Source: Cryptomeria japonica (taxonomy: Eukaryota > Streptophyta > Pinopsida > Cupressales > Cupressaceae). Taken from it: a stretch of DNA of 64,000 nucleotides. The DNA lies in assembly GCF_030272615.1 (NCBI RefSeq), contig NC_081414.1, forward strand, positions 819,030,396-819,094,395, given 5' to 3'. This document shows, piece by piece, positions 1-12,850 of the stretch (its first letter is position 1; every line of letters begins with the position of its first letter). The translations under genes were made by a program, and so were the position numbers. The notes beneath the pieces were generated by a model that saw nothing but the letters and a program-made list of their open reading frames with translations, did no database searches and had not been told where the DNA came from.

Positions 1-1019
1 ACTTTAATATTTACTCTATTTTCCCCTTATACACATATGCATATGATAGAAAATGGTGTTTTTCAACAACAGATCTGGGAGGAGAGACAATTTTTTAGCA
101 GTTTGGGGATCATTTTGGAGGTATTTTGGTTGCACATTGACTTGAGGGCATTTGACAATATTTTGGCATCTTTTCATGTAGATGTGGCACCTATTTTTTA
201 GGCTTTTCTTATGAGCTTGGATTTCAGACTTCAGTTTGCTTTTTTGGAGAGTGCAGTTCTTTCTTTTAGGGTTGCATGCCCTATTGTTGTATATAGAGGA
301 AAACTTGTTAGTTTCTCCTTAGTTCTTGCCTTTGTTATTCTCTTACCTTTATTGAATTTGTAGAGATTTTTAACTCATTCATTGATATAGAGAGATTTAC
401 ACAAGTGTTTTAGTTCTATATGTTTTGCAAAGACTCCTTTTATTTGCAAAATTTCATGGGTTTGCCTTTGTGATTGTGTTTGTTCATGATAGAGTTGATA
501 GAAGTAAATTTTGTGTTTCATCTAAAGCCTTGAATCTTCCATCTCTTTAGTGTGCATGCATCATTTCTTTTCACTAAATCACATGTCTTAAATTGTGTTG
601 CAGGTTTTTAGTCAATTTGTGTTGTGAAACTAGTTTTCCTTCCAATTTTATTGATTTCTTTACCTTTCTAGGAATTACTTATGTGGTTGAAAAGTTAAGT
701 ACCTTGTGTGAGTAGAGTTCTGTGGGTTTTTGTGAGTTATGGAAAGTTTCATCATTATAGTTTGGTGCATCACCCCCTAGAATAGTTAAAAATTTTAGTT
801 TTTCCAATCATTTCTTACTCTTTTCCACACCCTTCATTAGTTTTAGGAGGTATTCAAAGGGAGCCAACCCATAACCTAGAGATTCATTTCTCATTTTGAA
901 CTTCACCCACAACTTGAGATTTGTTTTTCCATGTTGCACAAGATTGCATAAGTACGGATATTGATTTTCTTAGCAGAAGCAGGTGCATCCTTTGTGACAA
1001 AATTTACAACAAGTGGCTT
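1..1019. other. Old non-coding sequence left of the nested block
   Basis: No open frame of note and no clear repeat boundary. The stretch is T-rich and lies upstream of the decayed gag of element X, so it may be that element's LTR or leader, but I could not find a matching second copy at the other end of the relic. There is nothing else I can support here. Confidence 0.4.
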
Positions 1020-1554
1020 CCATAATCCAATCCAAATTCACTATTCCCACATATTCTACCACTAGCCTACTTTCCCATGAAATCCTTCGTACTACTCTCC
1101 ACAACACATTGAGGTTCCCCATTTGCAGAAATATAATGGGCAAGGTGACCCTCAAATTCATGTGAAAATATTTCAAACTTTGTGTAGTGATTTTTATATG
1201 ACCATAAACTCATGGAAACGCTACTCAATTGTACTTTTTAAGAGAAATTGTTTTGTAATGGTTTTTATCCTTGCTTTCTTATTCAATTGATTCTTTTAAA
1301 AAAATTACTAATGCATTTTTCCAACATTTTCAAAACAATATTGGTCTACAAATTACTTTGACTGATTTGATGCATTGTAAACAAGGTGTTAAAGAAAAAG
1401 TGAATAATTTTAGTGGTAGATATAAACATTTTCATTCACAAATTTCTTATCCTATTACTAACGGTGATGTTCAGTGAATTTTTATTAATAATTTGCAAAA
1501 AAAGATTTGAGATGAGCTTTTATTTTTTGATTATAGATATTTCACACAAATGTG
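1020..1554 (+). pseudogene. Decayed gypsy-type gag of element X, 5' part
   Basis: Conceptual translation shows a retrotransposon gag pattern in two frames. A segment around 1111-1175 reads like the capsid start (pattern KYNGQGDPQIH). A 68-residue open stretch at 1271-1477 has the SF..I..AFF..F / KQGV.EKV..F layout of the gag domain. A frameshift separates the two and a stop follows at 1475. The reading is cut at 1559 by the Ty3 element and continues after the duplicated CACAC at 16064. Joining across the duplication keeps the frame (FTQMCTLLHN), so the gag predates the insertion. It is a dead relic; the exact family is not recognised. Confidence 0.6.
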
Positions 1555-1559
1555 CACAC

Positions 1560-2784
1560 TGATGAGCCTAAACAATGGCTCTATTTTCATAGATTTCTAA
1601 TATAAAACTCCTACCTAGGTTTTATGATTAGATGACATTTGGATTATAATGTTTTCCTAATATGATACCTTTTAAGTGTTTTTGAAACTCGTTTAACCTA
1701 TACGTAAGGATGGCATATAGTAGTTTCAAATAATCTGTCTATGCAAATATCCAAAGTTAATTATAAATATGGTTTATGTTATATTATGTTAGCATTAGTA
1801 TATACACATGTTTTTGTGCGTGTTAATATCTTGATGCAGGATTAACAAAGGTGAAGTAAAGACAAATGGTGGTTCAAAAGATCATCAAGTATATAATCAC
1901 AATGTAGACCCAGTCAAAGAATGCAGTTATGATCGAGATCACTTGATCGGTTCTTCAACAGATTGATTTATGAAAATATTTATAACTGTTCCTAGTGGAT
2001 CTCAGATCTAGGAGGTAGTCATGCTATATTTTCTTAGCTGTAGGATAGATGTTGTTCTACTGTCCTGTGCTGAGTTCTTCTTCTTCTTTTGTTAATAATT
2101 CCTGTTCACCTATTCCATAGGGATGTGGGTAGTTAGTTAGAAGTTTGTTATCATCTTTCCTATAAATAAAAGGATCTCTGTCCTCTCGGGGATAGCAGAG
2201 AAAAATATAGTATTTTGTAATACACAGTTTTCTAGTGTTATGTATGTATTTTCCACTCAAGATGAAATAAAGAGATCAACGTGATTTTGGATGATTAGAT
2301 AAGTGTAATCTAAATTTCTAGAAATAATCACTCAAGGGGGTCCACTTGGTGAGTAATCCTTTGTATGTTTTATCTAGTTTTCATACTTTTGTAATAGTTG
2401 TTTCTGTAGTTGTCTATTCCTGCAACCATAGGAAACAGTTCCTGTGTCTGTTCCTGCAGCCACGACAGTAGAGTAGTTCCTGTTGCTCGCCACAACTTTA
2501 TCTTTTAATAGCAATTTTTTAAAGAAATTTCCAATTGTAGGATTAAGTATTAGTTTATTAGAGATTCCATGTGTTTACTTTAAGAAGAATTTCCTTTCCC
2601 GCAGTTATATAAAATGGCTGGAATATGAACTTGGTGCACATATAGTGCTGGCCCATTTCAAGTTTACGTCCCTGGTTGATAACTAAATGAGCCTTTGCCA
2701 TAGGAAAAGTTAGCTGTTCAAGGATATTTAATCTCTAAATTGTGTTTTATCACCTAGTTGCCATTCCAGTTGTAAGGACCAACA
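1560..2784 (+). repeat. 5' LTR of the Ty3 element
   Basis: This is a direct repeat of 14944-16063 with TG...CA ends. It is about 105 bp longer than the 3' copy, because the block around 2425-2540 has no counterpart there, so the 3' copy was deleted or this copy expanded after insertion. It carries the promoter TATA box and, near 2268, an AATAAA-like signal (GATGAAATAAAG). Confidence 0.9.
2161..2168 (+). promoter_or_regulatory. TATA box in the 5' LTR
   Basis: TATAAATA lies about 600 bp into the LTR, ahead of the presumed transcript start. The matching place in the 3' LTR (around 15546) reads CATAAATA, so the second copy has lost its first T. Confidence 0.6.
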
Positions 2785-2788
2785 TTTT

Positions 2789-2806
2789 TGGCATTGTTGT
2801 TGGGGA
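2789..2806 (+). other. Primer binding site
   Basis: Four bases after the LTR, TGGCATTGTTGTTGGGGA is a C-to-T-decayed form of the Athila/Tat primer site TGGCGCCGTTGCCGGGGA (tRNA-Asp type). Every difference is a C-to-T or G-to-A transition, as expected from cytosine methylation decay. Confidence 0.7.
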
Positions 2807-2887
2807 TGGTGCCAAGCTAAGAATCTGTTGTAAAACATTAGTTCCAAGTTTTTTAATTAGATTTTTGAATTTCTTTCATTAATTTGC

Positions 2888-4840
2888 ATGCATAGGAGGA
2901 GAAGAGATGCATTAGGAAGATTTCTTCCCTCACATTCTACTCAAGATATAAGATCAAATCAAGCACCTGAAGTAAACCCTTTTGTAGAAACCTATGTGCT
3001 AAATGGTAATGTCTTTATTTTGTCAAAAGGAGACCTAGACTTCCTGAACAAACCCCCTGAAAAAAACATTTTACCTTTAGTTATTTATCAGGGACCAATG
3101 GCAGTGAATCCTCCACCTCCACCTGTAAATCCAACATTTGAGTTTCCCATTCCTGAATTGCATTATAATGCAAATTTGAAAAACATACCAGCCTCTTCAC
3201 TTCCAAAATTTCATGGGTTGATAATAGAAGATCCAGACACCTTTCTGTTTGAATTTGATATCCTTTGCAGGAGTTATGATTATACCACCGATGCTCATAA
3301 ACTCAAGTTATTCCTTGCTACTTTGAAAGAAGCTGCTTTGAGATGGTTTGTGAGTTTAGGAAGAAATGTAATCACTACCTTGGAGGGAATGAAGACAAAC
3401 TTCTTGGATAAATATAAAGGCTATTGTAGAGGATTGGACCGACATGGTGATGATATCTTCAGAATGACACAAAAAGAAGATGAAAGCCTGGAAGACTATT
3501 TGGAAAGGTTTTTATTTAGTGTCAGCAAATCTAAACATAGTAACTTAAGTAAAGACACTATGAAGTTGATCTTTCTGAGGGGCATCAATGATGACTGTGT
3601 TGAATCCTTAGATCTAATGGGAGGATATATTACTCAAGTTCAATGGGATGACATTAGACAAATCTGCAAAAAATATTCAAGAGCTGCAGCAAAAAGGGGA
3701 AGATACTATAGGCCCAGTTCTTCAATTGCCAAGTCATCTTCAACAGTCTCAAGAATGGAAATAACTCATCTGTTGAAAGATTTTAAAGAAGATATAATTA
3801 ATAATATGACTACCCAATCGGATACACTACAGGCAAAGAAGAAGCATGAGGAGGTAGAGGCTATGCTTGCTGAATTTTGTCCTAACTGTCGGCAAAAGAA
3901 GAAGGTCTGTAGATGCAAACTATTAGCTAAAATTGATAGCCAACAGAGTTCCCCAAATTTCAAGCCTGTTTATGGAGATGATGAACAACTTTTCTATGTT
4001 GCACAATGGAGGTCTTGGCCTCCAAGACAAGGTATGCCACATGATCCATTGTCATTTTCTAATCCTTATATGAATTTCAATGCACAAAACAATTAGTGGC
4101 AACCTCCATATTCCTAAAATTTTGGAAATTATACTCCTCAAAACCCTTGGCTTAATTATCAGAATTCCTCATCTCAATGGCAGCATCCACAAGGGAATTG
4201 GTCTCCTCCTCAAGGTAACTAGCAACATACACCACAATGGAGGGGAGGACAACAATGGGCAAACTAGTCACCAAGTTTCCTGCAACCACAACAACAGTCC
4301 CAACAACTAGCTTTAATGACACCAACTCCTAATGCTACTCCATCCAAGCCAACCCAATTGCCAACTCAACCTGTTCCAAATCCAAATAATAAACCACCAC
4401 CAAAACAACAAGTCTTTTCAATTGATCCTAATACCTATCCTGCATATTCTCTCAATATAAGTGATATTCATTTGAGATCAGGGACAGCATTTCCTACCCC
4501 ATCTCCTCCAGTCATAAGAAAGTTACCAGTAGAGGGGATTTCTCAGGAAAGCATGCCTGATAGATCTGAAAATCCTGAGAAATTCCAGCAGTCAGAAACC
4601 CCAAATATACCTATAAGAACTCCCCCATTTCCTCAAAGATTGGAATTAGAAGAATCTAGGCAGCAGGATGATATAGCCTTTGATCTTATTGATCAGCTAA
4701 AACATATATGTGTTAAAATTCCACTGTTTCAAGCTATTAAAGATATTCCCATATATGGAAAATCTATTAAAGAACCCTATTTGAAGAAACATGGGAGGAA
4801 GAAAAAGGATCCAAAAACAATGCATGTAGTAGGCTAGTTG
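2888..4840 (+). pseudogene. gag of the Ty3 element (stop-punctured)
   Basis: The gag polyprotein forms the virus-like particle that packages element RNA. The first 402 residues are open. A basic N-terminus is followed by a proline run (about residues 77-85) and the capsid-like gag domain (about residues 100-270; pattern F.GL..EDPD.FLFEFD, LFLATLKEAALRWF). After it comes a Cys-rich patch near residue 337 (CPNCRQKKKVCRC) in place of a canonical CCHC knuckle. Downstream the same frame continues through stops at 4094-4096 and several more into a Gln/Pro-rich linker (4316-4837). The start at 2888 is the first ATG after the primer site. No frameshift is needed, only stops. Confidence 0.8.
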
Positions 4841-7155
4841 GCTGATATTATGTTGGGAAAAATAGCAGTCCCTAAATATTTTGATCCAGGTAGCCCTATT
4901 GTCAAGATAGTTATTAATGGAACTCAAATAAAAAATGCCTTGATAGACTTGGCAGAAGCAATAAATGTGATGACTAAGGATGTCATGTAGCAACTCATCA
5001 TTACTAATATCAGATAAACTCCAATAGTCTTGCAGCTTGCTGATAGCTCAACTGTTCGACCTGAAGGAATGGTTGAAGATATTGTTGTCACATTAGATTA
5101 TTGGGAATATCCTACTGATTTCATAATACTCTCTCCCAAGGCAACATTAGGAGGATATCCAATTATTTTGGGAAGACCTTGGCTAGCAACAACTGATGCA
5201 TATATAGGTTGTAGATCTGGAGATATGACAATTTCAGATGGTATTACTACTAAAACACTTGCACTCTATTCTCTAGCACAACCTCAACTTGATCAAGAAT
5301 GAGTAGTGTGGCCAGACATAGGAGAAGAAGCGGAGGAAATTAACTCTGTTCAACAACTAATGATGTTATCAAGGGACCCATTTATAACACTTCAAGAGGA
5401 TGATACAATAGTTTCTAACATCATAAGGAATCATTATGGAGCAACTCCATAGTTAGTAGGTATACTAGTAAGTCCTCTGCATACCCTTCTTCCATCTACA
5501 GGCTTATTAAATTCTCTTGCAGCCATAGATATGTTTCACACACTGCTACCACAGGAGATTCAAACCTCTTGTCTGTTTGAAATATCTAATGCAAAATCAG
5601 TAATTCCAATAGAGGTTGTTGCACGGAGAAATCTGAATATCAGTGGTCAATTGCCAGCAGATCAAAGATTGTCATTGATAGAACTACTCAAATCCCAACA
5701 ACAAGCTTTTGCATGGGATTATCAAGAAATGAAAGGATTAAATCATACATTGTGTACCCATAGAATTTATATCAAAGAGGATTGTAAACCAATTAGACAG
5801 CCTTAGCGAAGGATTAATCCTACTTTAAGGGAAATAGTTAAAGAGGAACTGCAAAAATTGCTTCATGCAGGATTCATCTACCCTATTTCAGATAGTCAAT
5901 GGGTTTCTCCTCTAGTTATAGTTCCCAAGAAAGGAGGAAAATGGAGATTTTGTGTGGACTATAGGGAGCTCAACACTGCTACTAAAAAGGATCATTTTCC
6001 ACTGCCATTTATAGATCAAGTGTTAGACTCTCTAGCAGGTAAGCAATACTTTTCATTTTTGGATGGATTTAGTGGTTCTAACCAAATCTGAATAGCTCCA
6101 AAAGATTAGGAGAAGACCACCTTTACCTTCCCTTGGGGCACATATGCCTATTCAGTCCTCCCTTTTGGTTTATGTAATGCTCCTGCAACCTTTCAAAGGG
6201 CAGTTCTCAGTATATTTTCAGACATATCCCATGATTGTATGGAGATTTACATGGATGACTTCCCTATATATGGAACTACATTTAAGGAGGCACTACAAAA
6301 TCTGACAAAACTATTGTAGCAATGTGAAGACCACAATCTATCCCTCAACAGTGAAAAATGTTTTATGATGATGCAAGAAGGAATAGTGTTGGGGCATCAA
6401 ATCTCTCAATCAAATATTCAAGTAAATCCAGCTAAAATTGAGGTAATACTTAATCTTCCTGCCCCTTTTAAACAAAAGGATGTGAGAAGTTTTCTAGGCC
6501 ATGCAGGATACTATAGGAGATTTATCAAGAACTTTAGTCAAATAGCAGGGCCATTGTATTCTTTATTGGCAAAGGATGTTGAGTTTGAATGGACAGTTAA
6601 ATGTGAAGATGCATTTTCTAAACTAAAAGAAGCCTTAACTCAAGCCCCTATACTTAAAGGACCTGATTAGTCAGTTCCCTTTCACATTCATACTAATGCA
6701 TCTGATTTTGCAATAGGAGTAGTTTTGGGGCAGAAGCAAGGAGTTTTGGAAAATGCAATTTATTACATTAGTAAAAATTTGCAAGGACCAGAACTTAATT
6801 ATACTGTTACTGAAAAGGAGATGTTAGTTGTCATCTATGCCCTTAATAAGTTCATGTAGCCATCAGGTACCTCATGAACAAAAGCTCAATTACAGGTAGA
6901 TTAGAAAGATGGTTGTTATTAATGCAAGAATTTGATATTACTATCATTGATAAGCTTGGAAAAGAAAATGTGGTGGCAGATTTTTTTTCAAGCATTCAAA
7001 CACCAGACAATAGTGAAGTCATTAATGATGCTTTTCCAGATGAGCATCTATTTTCTATCATTTCCAATAGTCCATGGTATGCTGACATAGCCACTACCTC
7101 GCAGCTAACAAGACACCCTCCCATTTCTCACCTAAAGAAAATAGAATACTGGTAG
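4841..7155 (+). pseudogene. protease, reverse transcriptase and RNase H of the Ty3 element
   Basis: This continues the gag frame, as expected for a fused gag-pol. The protease region (about 4850-5300) has its active-site triad altered (IDLAE where D-S/T-G-A is expected) but keeps the family's ILGRPWL motif. The reverse transcriptase (about 5700-6400) shows SPLVIVPKK, VDYRELN, the LPFGLCNAPATF block and the catalytic YMDD at 6248-6259. RNase H (about 6590-6990) has its first catalytic Asp as Asn (HTNASD). In-frame stops include 5804-5806, 6089-6091, 6107-6109 and 6668-6670. A frameshift lies near 6860. The copy is non-functional. Confidence 0.85.
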
Positions 7156-7199
7156 AAAAGAGTTTCAAATTCTCTTGTATTTCAGATTTCTTATTTTAC

Positions 7200-8338
7200 A
7201 CAGGTCCAGATCAGATTATGAGGCATTGTGTAAGGGAAGATGAGACATATGACATACTTCATGTCTGTCATGATGAACCTTGTGGAGGTCATTTTGCAAC
7301 AAAAGAATAACTTTTAAGATATTAACTACATGATACTACTAGCCAATCTTGCACAAGGATGCAACTCAATACACCAGGAAATGTGATAGGTGTCAAAGAA
7401 TGGGCAGACCAACTCGGTCTGATGAAATGCCTCTACACCTTCAGGTGGTTGTTAATCCATTTGACAAATGGGGACTGGATTTTGTTGGGCCATTGATCCA
7501 CCATCCAATGGTCACTCCTATATTCTTATTTGTACTGATTATGTTACTAAATGGGTAGAGGTCAAAGCCTTCAAGCATGCCCGAGATAATAAGGTGGCCG
7601 AGTTCTTATATGAAGAAATCTTCACTCGGTATGGAGTTCCTAGAGAAATAGTAACAGATCAAAGGGCACAGTTTACTTCTACTCTGATCACAAATCTGGT
7701 TAATGAATACAATGTCAGGCACAAGGAATCCACTCATCATCCACAGGCTAATGGACAAGAAGAGGATACTAATAGGGAGCTTGAATCAATATTGACAAAA
7801 ACTATAGCACTCAATAGGAAAGATTGGTGTAGCAGACTCTTTGAGGTTGTATGGGCTTATAGAACCACCTAGAAAACTACAACAGGGTTTACACCATTTC
7901 AAATGGTGTATGGAACAAAAGCAATGATGCCTATTGAGTTTGAACATAAAAATTTGAGAACATCTATTTCCTTAGATATGACACTTTCTACAACACAATA
8001 AGAAAGGATCCTGCAACTTAATGCTTAGGATGAAATAAGGAAATCTGCCCTACAGCATACTGAATCTGTTTAGAATCAACACATGAAATGACATGATCAC
8101 TATATCAGGGATAAATCATGCAAGCCGAGTGATTGGGCTCTTCTTTATGATTCCAAGTACAAAGATAACTTAGGTAAATTGTAGACTAGATGGTTAGGCC
8201 CTTATGAGATAGTTGAAACATTTTCTAATGGTCTTGTCAGATTATCTACCATAGATCCTATTAAGTTTAAATTATTATTCAATGGTCATCGATTACACCT
8301 ATACCATAAACGTCTGAGCAAATATGACTTTCTATGAC
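7200..8338 (+). pseudogene. integrase of the Ty3 element
   Basis: This enzyme would insert the cDNA into the genome. The zinc-binding region ends with CDRCQRMGR (about 7380). The catalytic core shows WGLDFVGP, the second Asp in IVTDQRAQF and the ANGQEE stretch around the catalytic Glu. The C-terminal part has the WLGPYEIV module and ends at the stop at 8336-8338. The reading moves from frame 2 to frame 1 near 7490 and has several TAG stops, for example after WAYRTT at 7870. No chromodomain is visible, which agrees with an Athila/Tat rather than a chromovirus assignment. Confidence 0.8.
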
Positions 8339-8889
8339 AGTTTTCCACTACCCAGCATGTCAAGATTTCTACAACCACTGATGACGGCTTGGTCGTCACC
8401 ACTCCATCTTAATATCTTTGTTGCATGATCCTAATAAATACTTCCGCATCTTGAGGGAGTACTTTTCTGCATATTTAATATCTCATTCTGTATTCACTCA
8501 TTTCTTGCCTTTCACTTCATTCATTATCGCATCATTTTCCATGCATGGCAACATCATATCTTTCAACTGCAGTCATTCTCGCATGATATAAGGTACGCTC
8601 GTGTGTCATTATTCTTACTACATGTGTATAATTAAATCATATTACTTCTCATTATGATATTTTGCATACGGTCATTTGCATTAATCCTCCTTCGCATGTG
8701 TGACCACCTGTCAAACCTTAGGTTTGGGGGGGGGGGAAGTACACTGATAATTGCTCTAGTAGATAATTGTGATGTCCTCTTCGATTGTGTTTTATTTTTT
8801 AAAATTGCTAGTTTGAGGTGATATGTTGTGTTCCGTTTGTTTGTCTATTTAGAGTTATTTTTAAGATTGCAGCTAGGTTTGGACCAAGT
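8339..8889 (+). other. Spacer after integrase with an 11-G run
   Basis: Non-coding. The run of eleven G at 8726-8736, in the context TTTGGGGG...AAGTACACTGATAAT, resembles the purine tract that often follows pol in this clade and may be an internal polypurine tract. Nothing else was recognised. Confidence 0.45.
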
Positions 8890-9322
8890 AAAAACATTGA
8901 GTATGCTATAGTATAGAACATAATGCAGAAACTGAGCAGATTTATGCCATTTTAAAAGTTGAAAGTGTTATTGTTGTAATGGGTGGTCCACCTATTCGAT
9001 GTGAGCCAACAACCCATGAAGTTCTCCTTTAGGACTAGGATTGTGAACTAGTATTTAGGAAAAGTGGATGGCTGGATTATTTCTTAAAGTTGATAGTTTA
9101 ATGAAGAAATTGTGAGGGAATTTACCCACACACTGTCAAATGGAGAAGCTCAAGTAAAAGGTTTAAGAGTAGTGGCTATAGAGGAAAGGATAGCAGAGGT
9201 AACTGGGCTACCAACAAATGGGGAGAAGTACTAAGAGTCCAAGGATGCATGCAGTGCAAGGGAAGAATTTACATGTCCAGGAGACTCCCCATTAGTAGTA
9301 GATAGGAAAGGAGCTAGGCGAG
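8890..9322 (+). pseudogene. Additional ORF downstream of integrase, 5' part
   Basis: The translation reads GWLDYFLKL, then after a frameshift FNEEIVREFTHTL...GLRVV...EVTGLP, with one stop (TAC TAA near 9230). This has the pattern of the domain often annotated as putative plant transposon protein / Athila ORF1-like. It is cut at 9323 by a solo LTR. Across the duplicated GCGAG the frame resumes at 12851, giving ARRESLLPEWR. Function is unknown; this name rests on pattern memory, not a search. Confidence 0.55.
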
Positions 9323-9412
9323 TGTAATAACCCACTTTACATAACTCAACAAAATTTGATCACTTTTTTTTTGTTTAATTTAATCATTGTATTTGATTCA
9401 ATTGCATACTCT

Positions 9413-9575
9413 GGGCATCCATCCATTTGGATTAGGCATTCATCCATCTGGGATGAGCATCTAATCATACGAGTTAGGCATCTGTCAATACGAAACAAAA
9501 GGTTTCATCTATCCAATATGGGATAGGCATTTACCCATACGGGGTAGGCATCTATCCAATTGGGATAGGAGGTTC
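9413..9575. repeat. Minisatellite of about 22 bp units
   Basis: Seven or so degenerate copies of GGCATCTATCCATNNGGGATA-like units stand in tandem inside the solo LTR. One unit is interrupted by an extra AACAAAAGGTTTC-like segment near 9500. Confidence 0.65.
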
Positions 9576-11476
9576 TCTGGCTAGAGACTTAGACTCATCG
9601 AGACCATTCGGGTCCTGAGTCACTCACTAAGTACTACACTCCTCTAATAGGAGTGTACCGAGGTTGCTGTCCTTAGGAGAACTCAAAATAACATAATACA
9701 AGCTTGAATTCCACCTCAGAATTTGGCTTAAAGCCTTAGGAAGTCAAGCGAGTCCATATAAGATTCCTTCCGAGTATGCATTGAATTACTTTTTCCTTTT
9801 ATTACACTTATCTTTCAAATTAGGATTCTTTGCAATCCATCTTCTTACCAAAACCTAGACCCCATCCATGAACACTTGAGTACTATGGACAACTCCATCC
9901 CTAGATTGCCTACATACCCATTTTGGCATGGGATCAAGGCGTAGAGTATGTAGTTCTATTTTCTAATCTATGGTTTAATTTAAACTGTTTGGTGGGTAAG
10001 CAACCCTTTCTAGGGTCAATGTCCCAGATAGTTTCTCTACGGTTGCTACCCATGGTGGTAGCACTTAATCAAAGGCTCAAGATGGCCTATTGCTTATGGC
10101 CTAAAACAACTAGATCCTAATACCTATCATAAGTGTCACCCTTGACCCAATTGTCAATCGTCAACAACTCTTCGAGATTAAATCAATTTCATAAAAGCAT
10201 TTCACTCGATCAACCCTAAAGGGGTTTACTATGGTTTAACTCAGCGAATGTAAAATCATTTAAGGATTATCTTATTAGATTATCGATCCAAGGGGGATTA
10301 CCCTCCCCTTGGATTTTAACTTCCAAGTGTCCCTTATTACTCCCCAACAATTTATAGGGACGATGCCACAGACATCATTGATGCAACTTTATTAGGCGTT
10401 AAGTGCAGTAGTTCAACACGACGACATTACCCGTAAGCGTGACCCAGAGGCACCGTAAATACTGAACGCTGCTAGGTTTTGGTTTTCCGACTTCCTTTGT
10501 TTAGTTTTCTAACTAAGAAGCTATGAAAACTTTTTTTTTAATTAGCATCATGCTTGAAACAATTATGAAATGAATGTGCATAATTAGACATTGTAAAGTT
10601 TAATTAATTGAAATAACTACTTCTATGGGATTCATGTACCACTTGAAGACTAAATTATTTAATATTCAAAATATAAAATATAACTTGTACAATAATAGCA
10701 ATTATGAAACTTGCATATTGATAATTAAATGTGTAACTCGCATGAAGATGATGAAAATTTAACTTGCTCATCAATGAATGCAATTAATATATAAGTAATT
10801 CGCATGATGCAAGAATAGTGTCATTTACATGCAAGATTAAGCAATGTTTATTTCTATCACGAGAATAATTAATTATAGAGTCACTAGTTCAAAATGAGAA
10901 ATTAGTTTAGACATTTGGCAATTTTGGATCAAATCATAATAATATGACTTAATTGTTTTTAATGAACCTAAAATTACCAACCAAGTAACCCAATAAATCT
11001 CAAATGGATTGAGAGATTCCAATTATATACTTTAATTTACAATTACAAATTTACTGCACAATGATCCCAATTATTTATAATTTTTTAAAGTTTAATTTAC
11101 TAACTTAAAATTTAAACTAACGAAAATATTAACAATTTCTAATTTACAAATTAATATATATAAAAAATCTAAATAATAAAAAAAAGTACAAAATTTTGTT
11201 TCAAAAGTCAATGGGGATTGGGGGCCACGGGTCCCATCACCCCTGTGGACCTGCAAGTGCAGGCCCGTAGAGATGAGGGGACACCGTGGGCCCCTCCACT
11301 CCCCCCTGTGGCCACTACCGTAACAGTGACCGCAGGGGTAGTGGAGGGTACCAATTCCCCGACGGTTACATTAACTCCGACTCCCCCCTACACATTGCCC
11401 GATAATTATTTCATGTGAAAAGATTTTACAACTTGCTTTATTTTATTTATTTATTATCATTTTTTTGTATAAATTT

Positions 11477-11479
<3 letters not shown>

Positions 11480-11536
<57 letters not shown>
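11480..11536. repeat. (AT)n microsatellite
   Basis: An uninterrupted AT dinucleotide run of about 28 units inside the solo LTR. Confidence 0.95.
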
Positions 11537-11539
<3 letters not shown>

Positions 11540-12850
11540 ATTATAAAAATAAGAATAAGAATTTAATCACAGGAATGAAAGGAAATAGAGAAATTTGTTT
11601 CAGCAATATAACAGATAACTAAATTATCACAGAGATAGGTAAATGTTTAAATTTTGATTTCACAGTGATCATATCCAACAATTTTGCCCTTATGTTGAGA
11701 TAAACAATTTTTTTTTTTTGATGAGATTCTCAGGAAATTAATATTCACAGAGAGAGAGATTTCTGAAAAGAAATAGATAACAAGATAATATTTTCCACAG
11801 GGATTTCATACAACAAATTTGAGAAGAATTCATATTTGAAATACTACATCGCATAGCAAGATTTCTTAATACCAATGATTATATGCATAGAGAAAGGAAT
11901 TATTTACAAAGATAAAAGAATTTGAGTTTTTTTTCAAAAAAGAAATAGAGATGTTGAAAAGCATGAATTTTTTTTCTCCAGATTTAAGATTTTCTTTAGA
12001 TTAAAAAAACAAACAAACAAACAAACATAAAAAGCAAAATCTGATTTCTTTCTTTAAAATAGATTAACAAATAAAAGAGAAATCTGCATTTTGCTTTTCT
12101 TTTTTTTTTAAAAGAAAGCTTTTATCAATGCATTTCTTTAATGAAAAATAGATTTTTCCTTTCTAATTAATCTATCTAACAATAAAAAAAATAATTTCCT
12201 TCAGAAAATTATATTCAAATAGAAGAGTCTAAGAGGAGATATTTCCTTTTGAAAATATAAGAATTTACATAAGCAAAAATGCAAAAAGGGAGGGAACCTG
12301 GAGAAGCCTTTGATGTTGAATCCTCTCCAAATCTTCAAGCCTAGCTTTCCTTGATCCTTCCTTGCAAGCTTGGAAAAATTTCTTCAAAACAAACTTAACA
12401 ATTCTCCAAATGAAGAATGTGACTACAAAAAAATTTACTTGAGAAAACTTTTCTTCAAAAAAAATAATCAACTCCCTTCTTTTGAAAATTGCATACAATA
12501 TATAGGAAAAACCCCTTAACTCCACTATCTAGAGGAATTAATTGAAAATGAGATTCTTTTGCCAATATTGGATCCATGCAAAATTGATTAATATCCTAGT
12601 GGGGGAGTTACATGCAAAAAGGGGTTAAAGAATGAAGATTCTTCTAGAAGCTTCTAATTTCTCCTACAACATGTGCCATGATTGAGAATTAAAAATAAAT
12701 AATGCCTTTTAAATTATATTCTCCAAGTGTGTATGTGGGTCCATTATCTATCCTTTTATAATATTTATTCAACCATATTCAATAGTTCAAAAAAGATATA
12801 ATAGAAATTGTATCAAATCAAAAGTGATAAAGGAGGGTTGTGATAGCGAG

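Larger units (their letters stand above)
9323..12845. mobile_element. 3.5 kb solo LTR nested in the Ty3 element
   Basis: It starts TGTAATAACCC and ends GGGTTGTGATA, near-perfect inverted termini if the last CA has decayed to TA. It is flanked by the exact duplication GCGAG (9318-9322 and 12846-12850). There is no coding domain inside and no second LTR, so it is a solo LTR from recombination. A TATA-like CTATATATTG read on the minus strand near 12500, and an R/U5-like stretch beyond it, suggest minus orientation, which would make the 5' end TG(T)CACAACCC. It contains a minisatellite, a GC-rich patch (11211-11400) and an AT microsatellite. Confidence 0.75.

Noticed and set aside
11218-11418. 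66-residue Pro/Thr-rich open frame in a GC-rich patch
   Set aside because: It lies inside a solo LTR, has no domain, and the composition alone explains its length.
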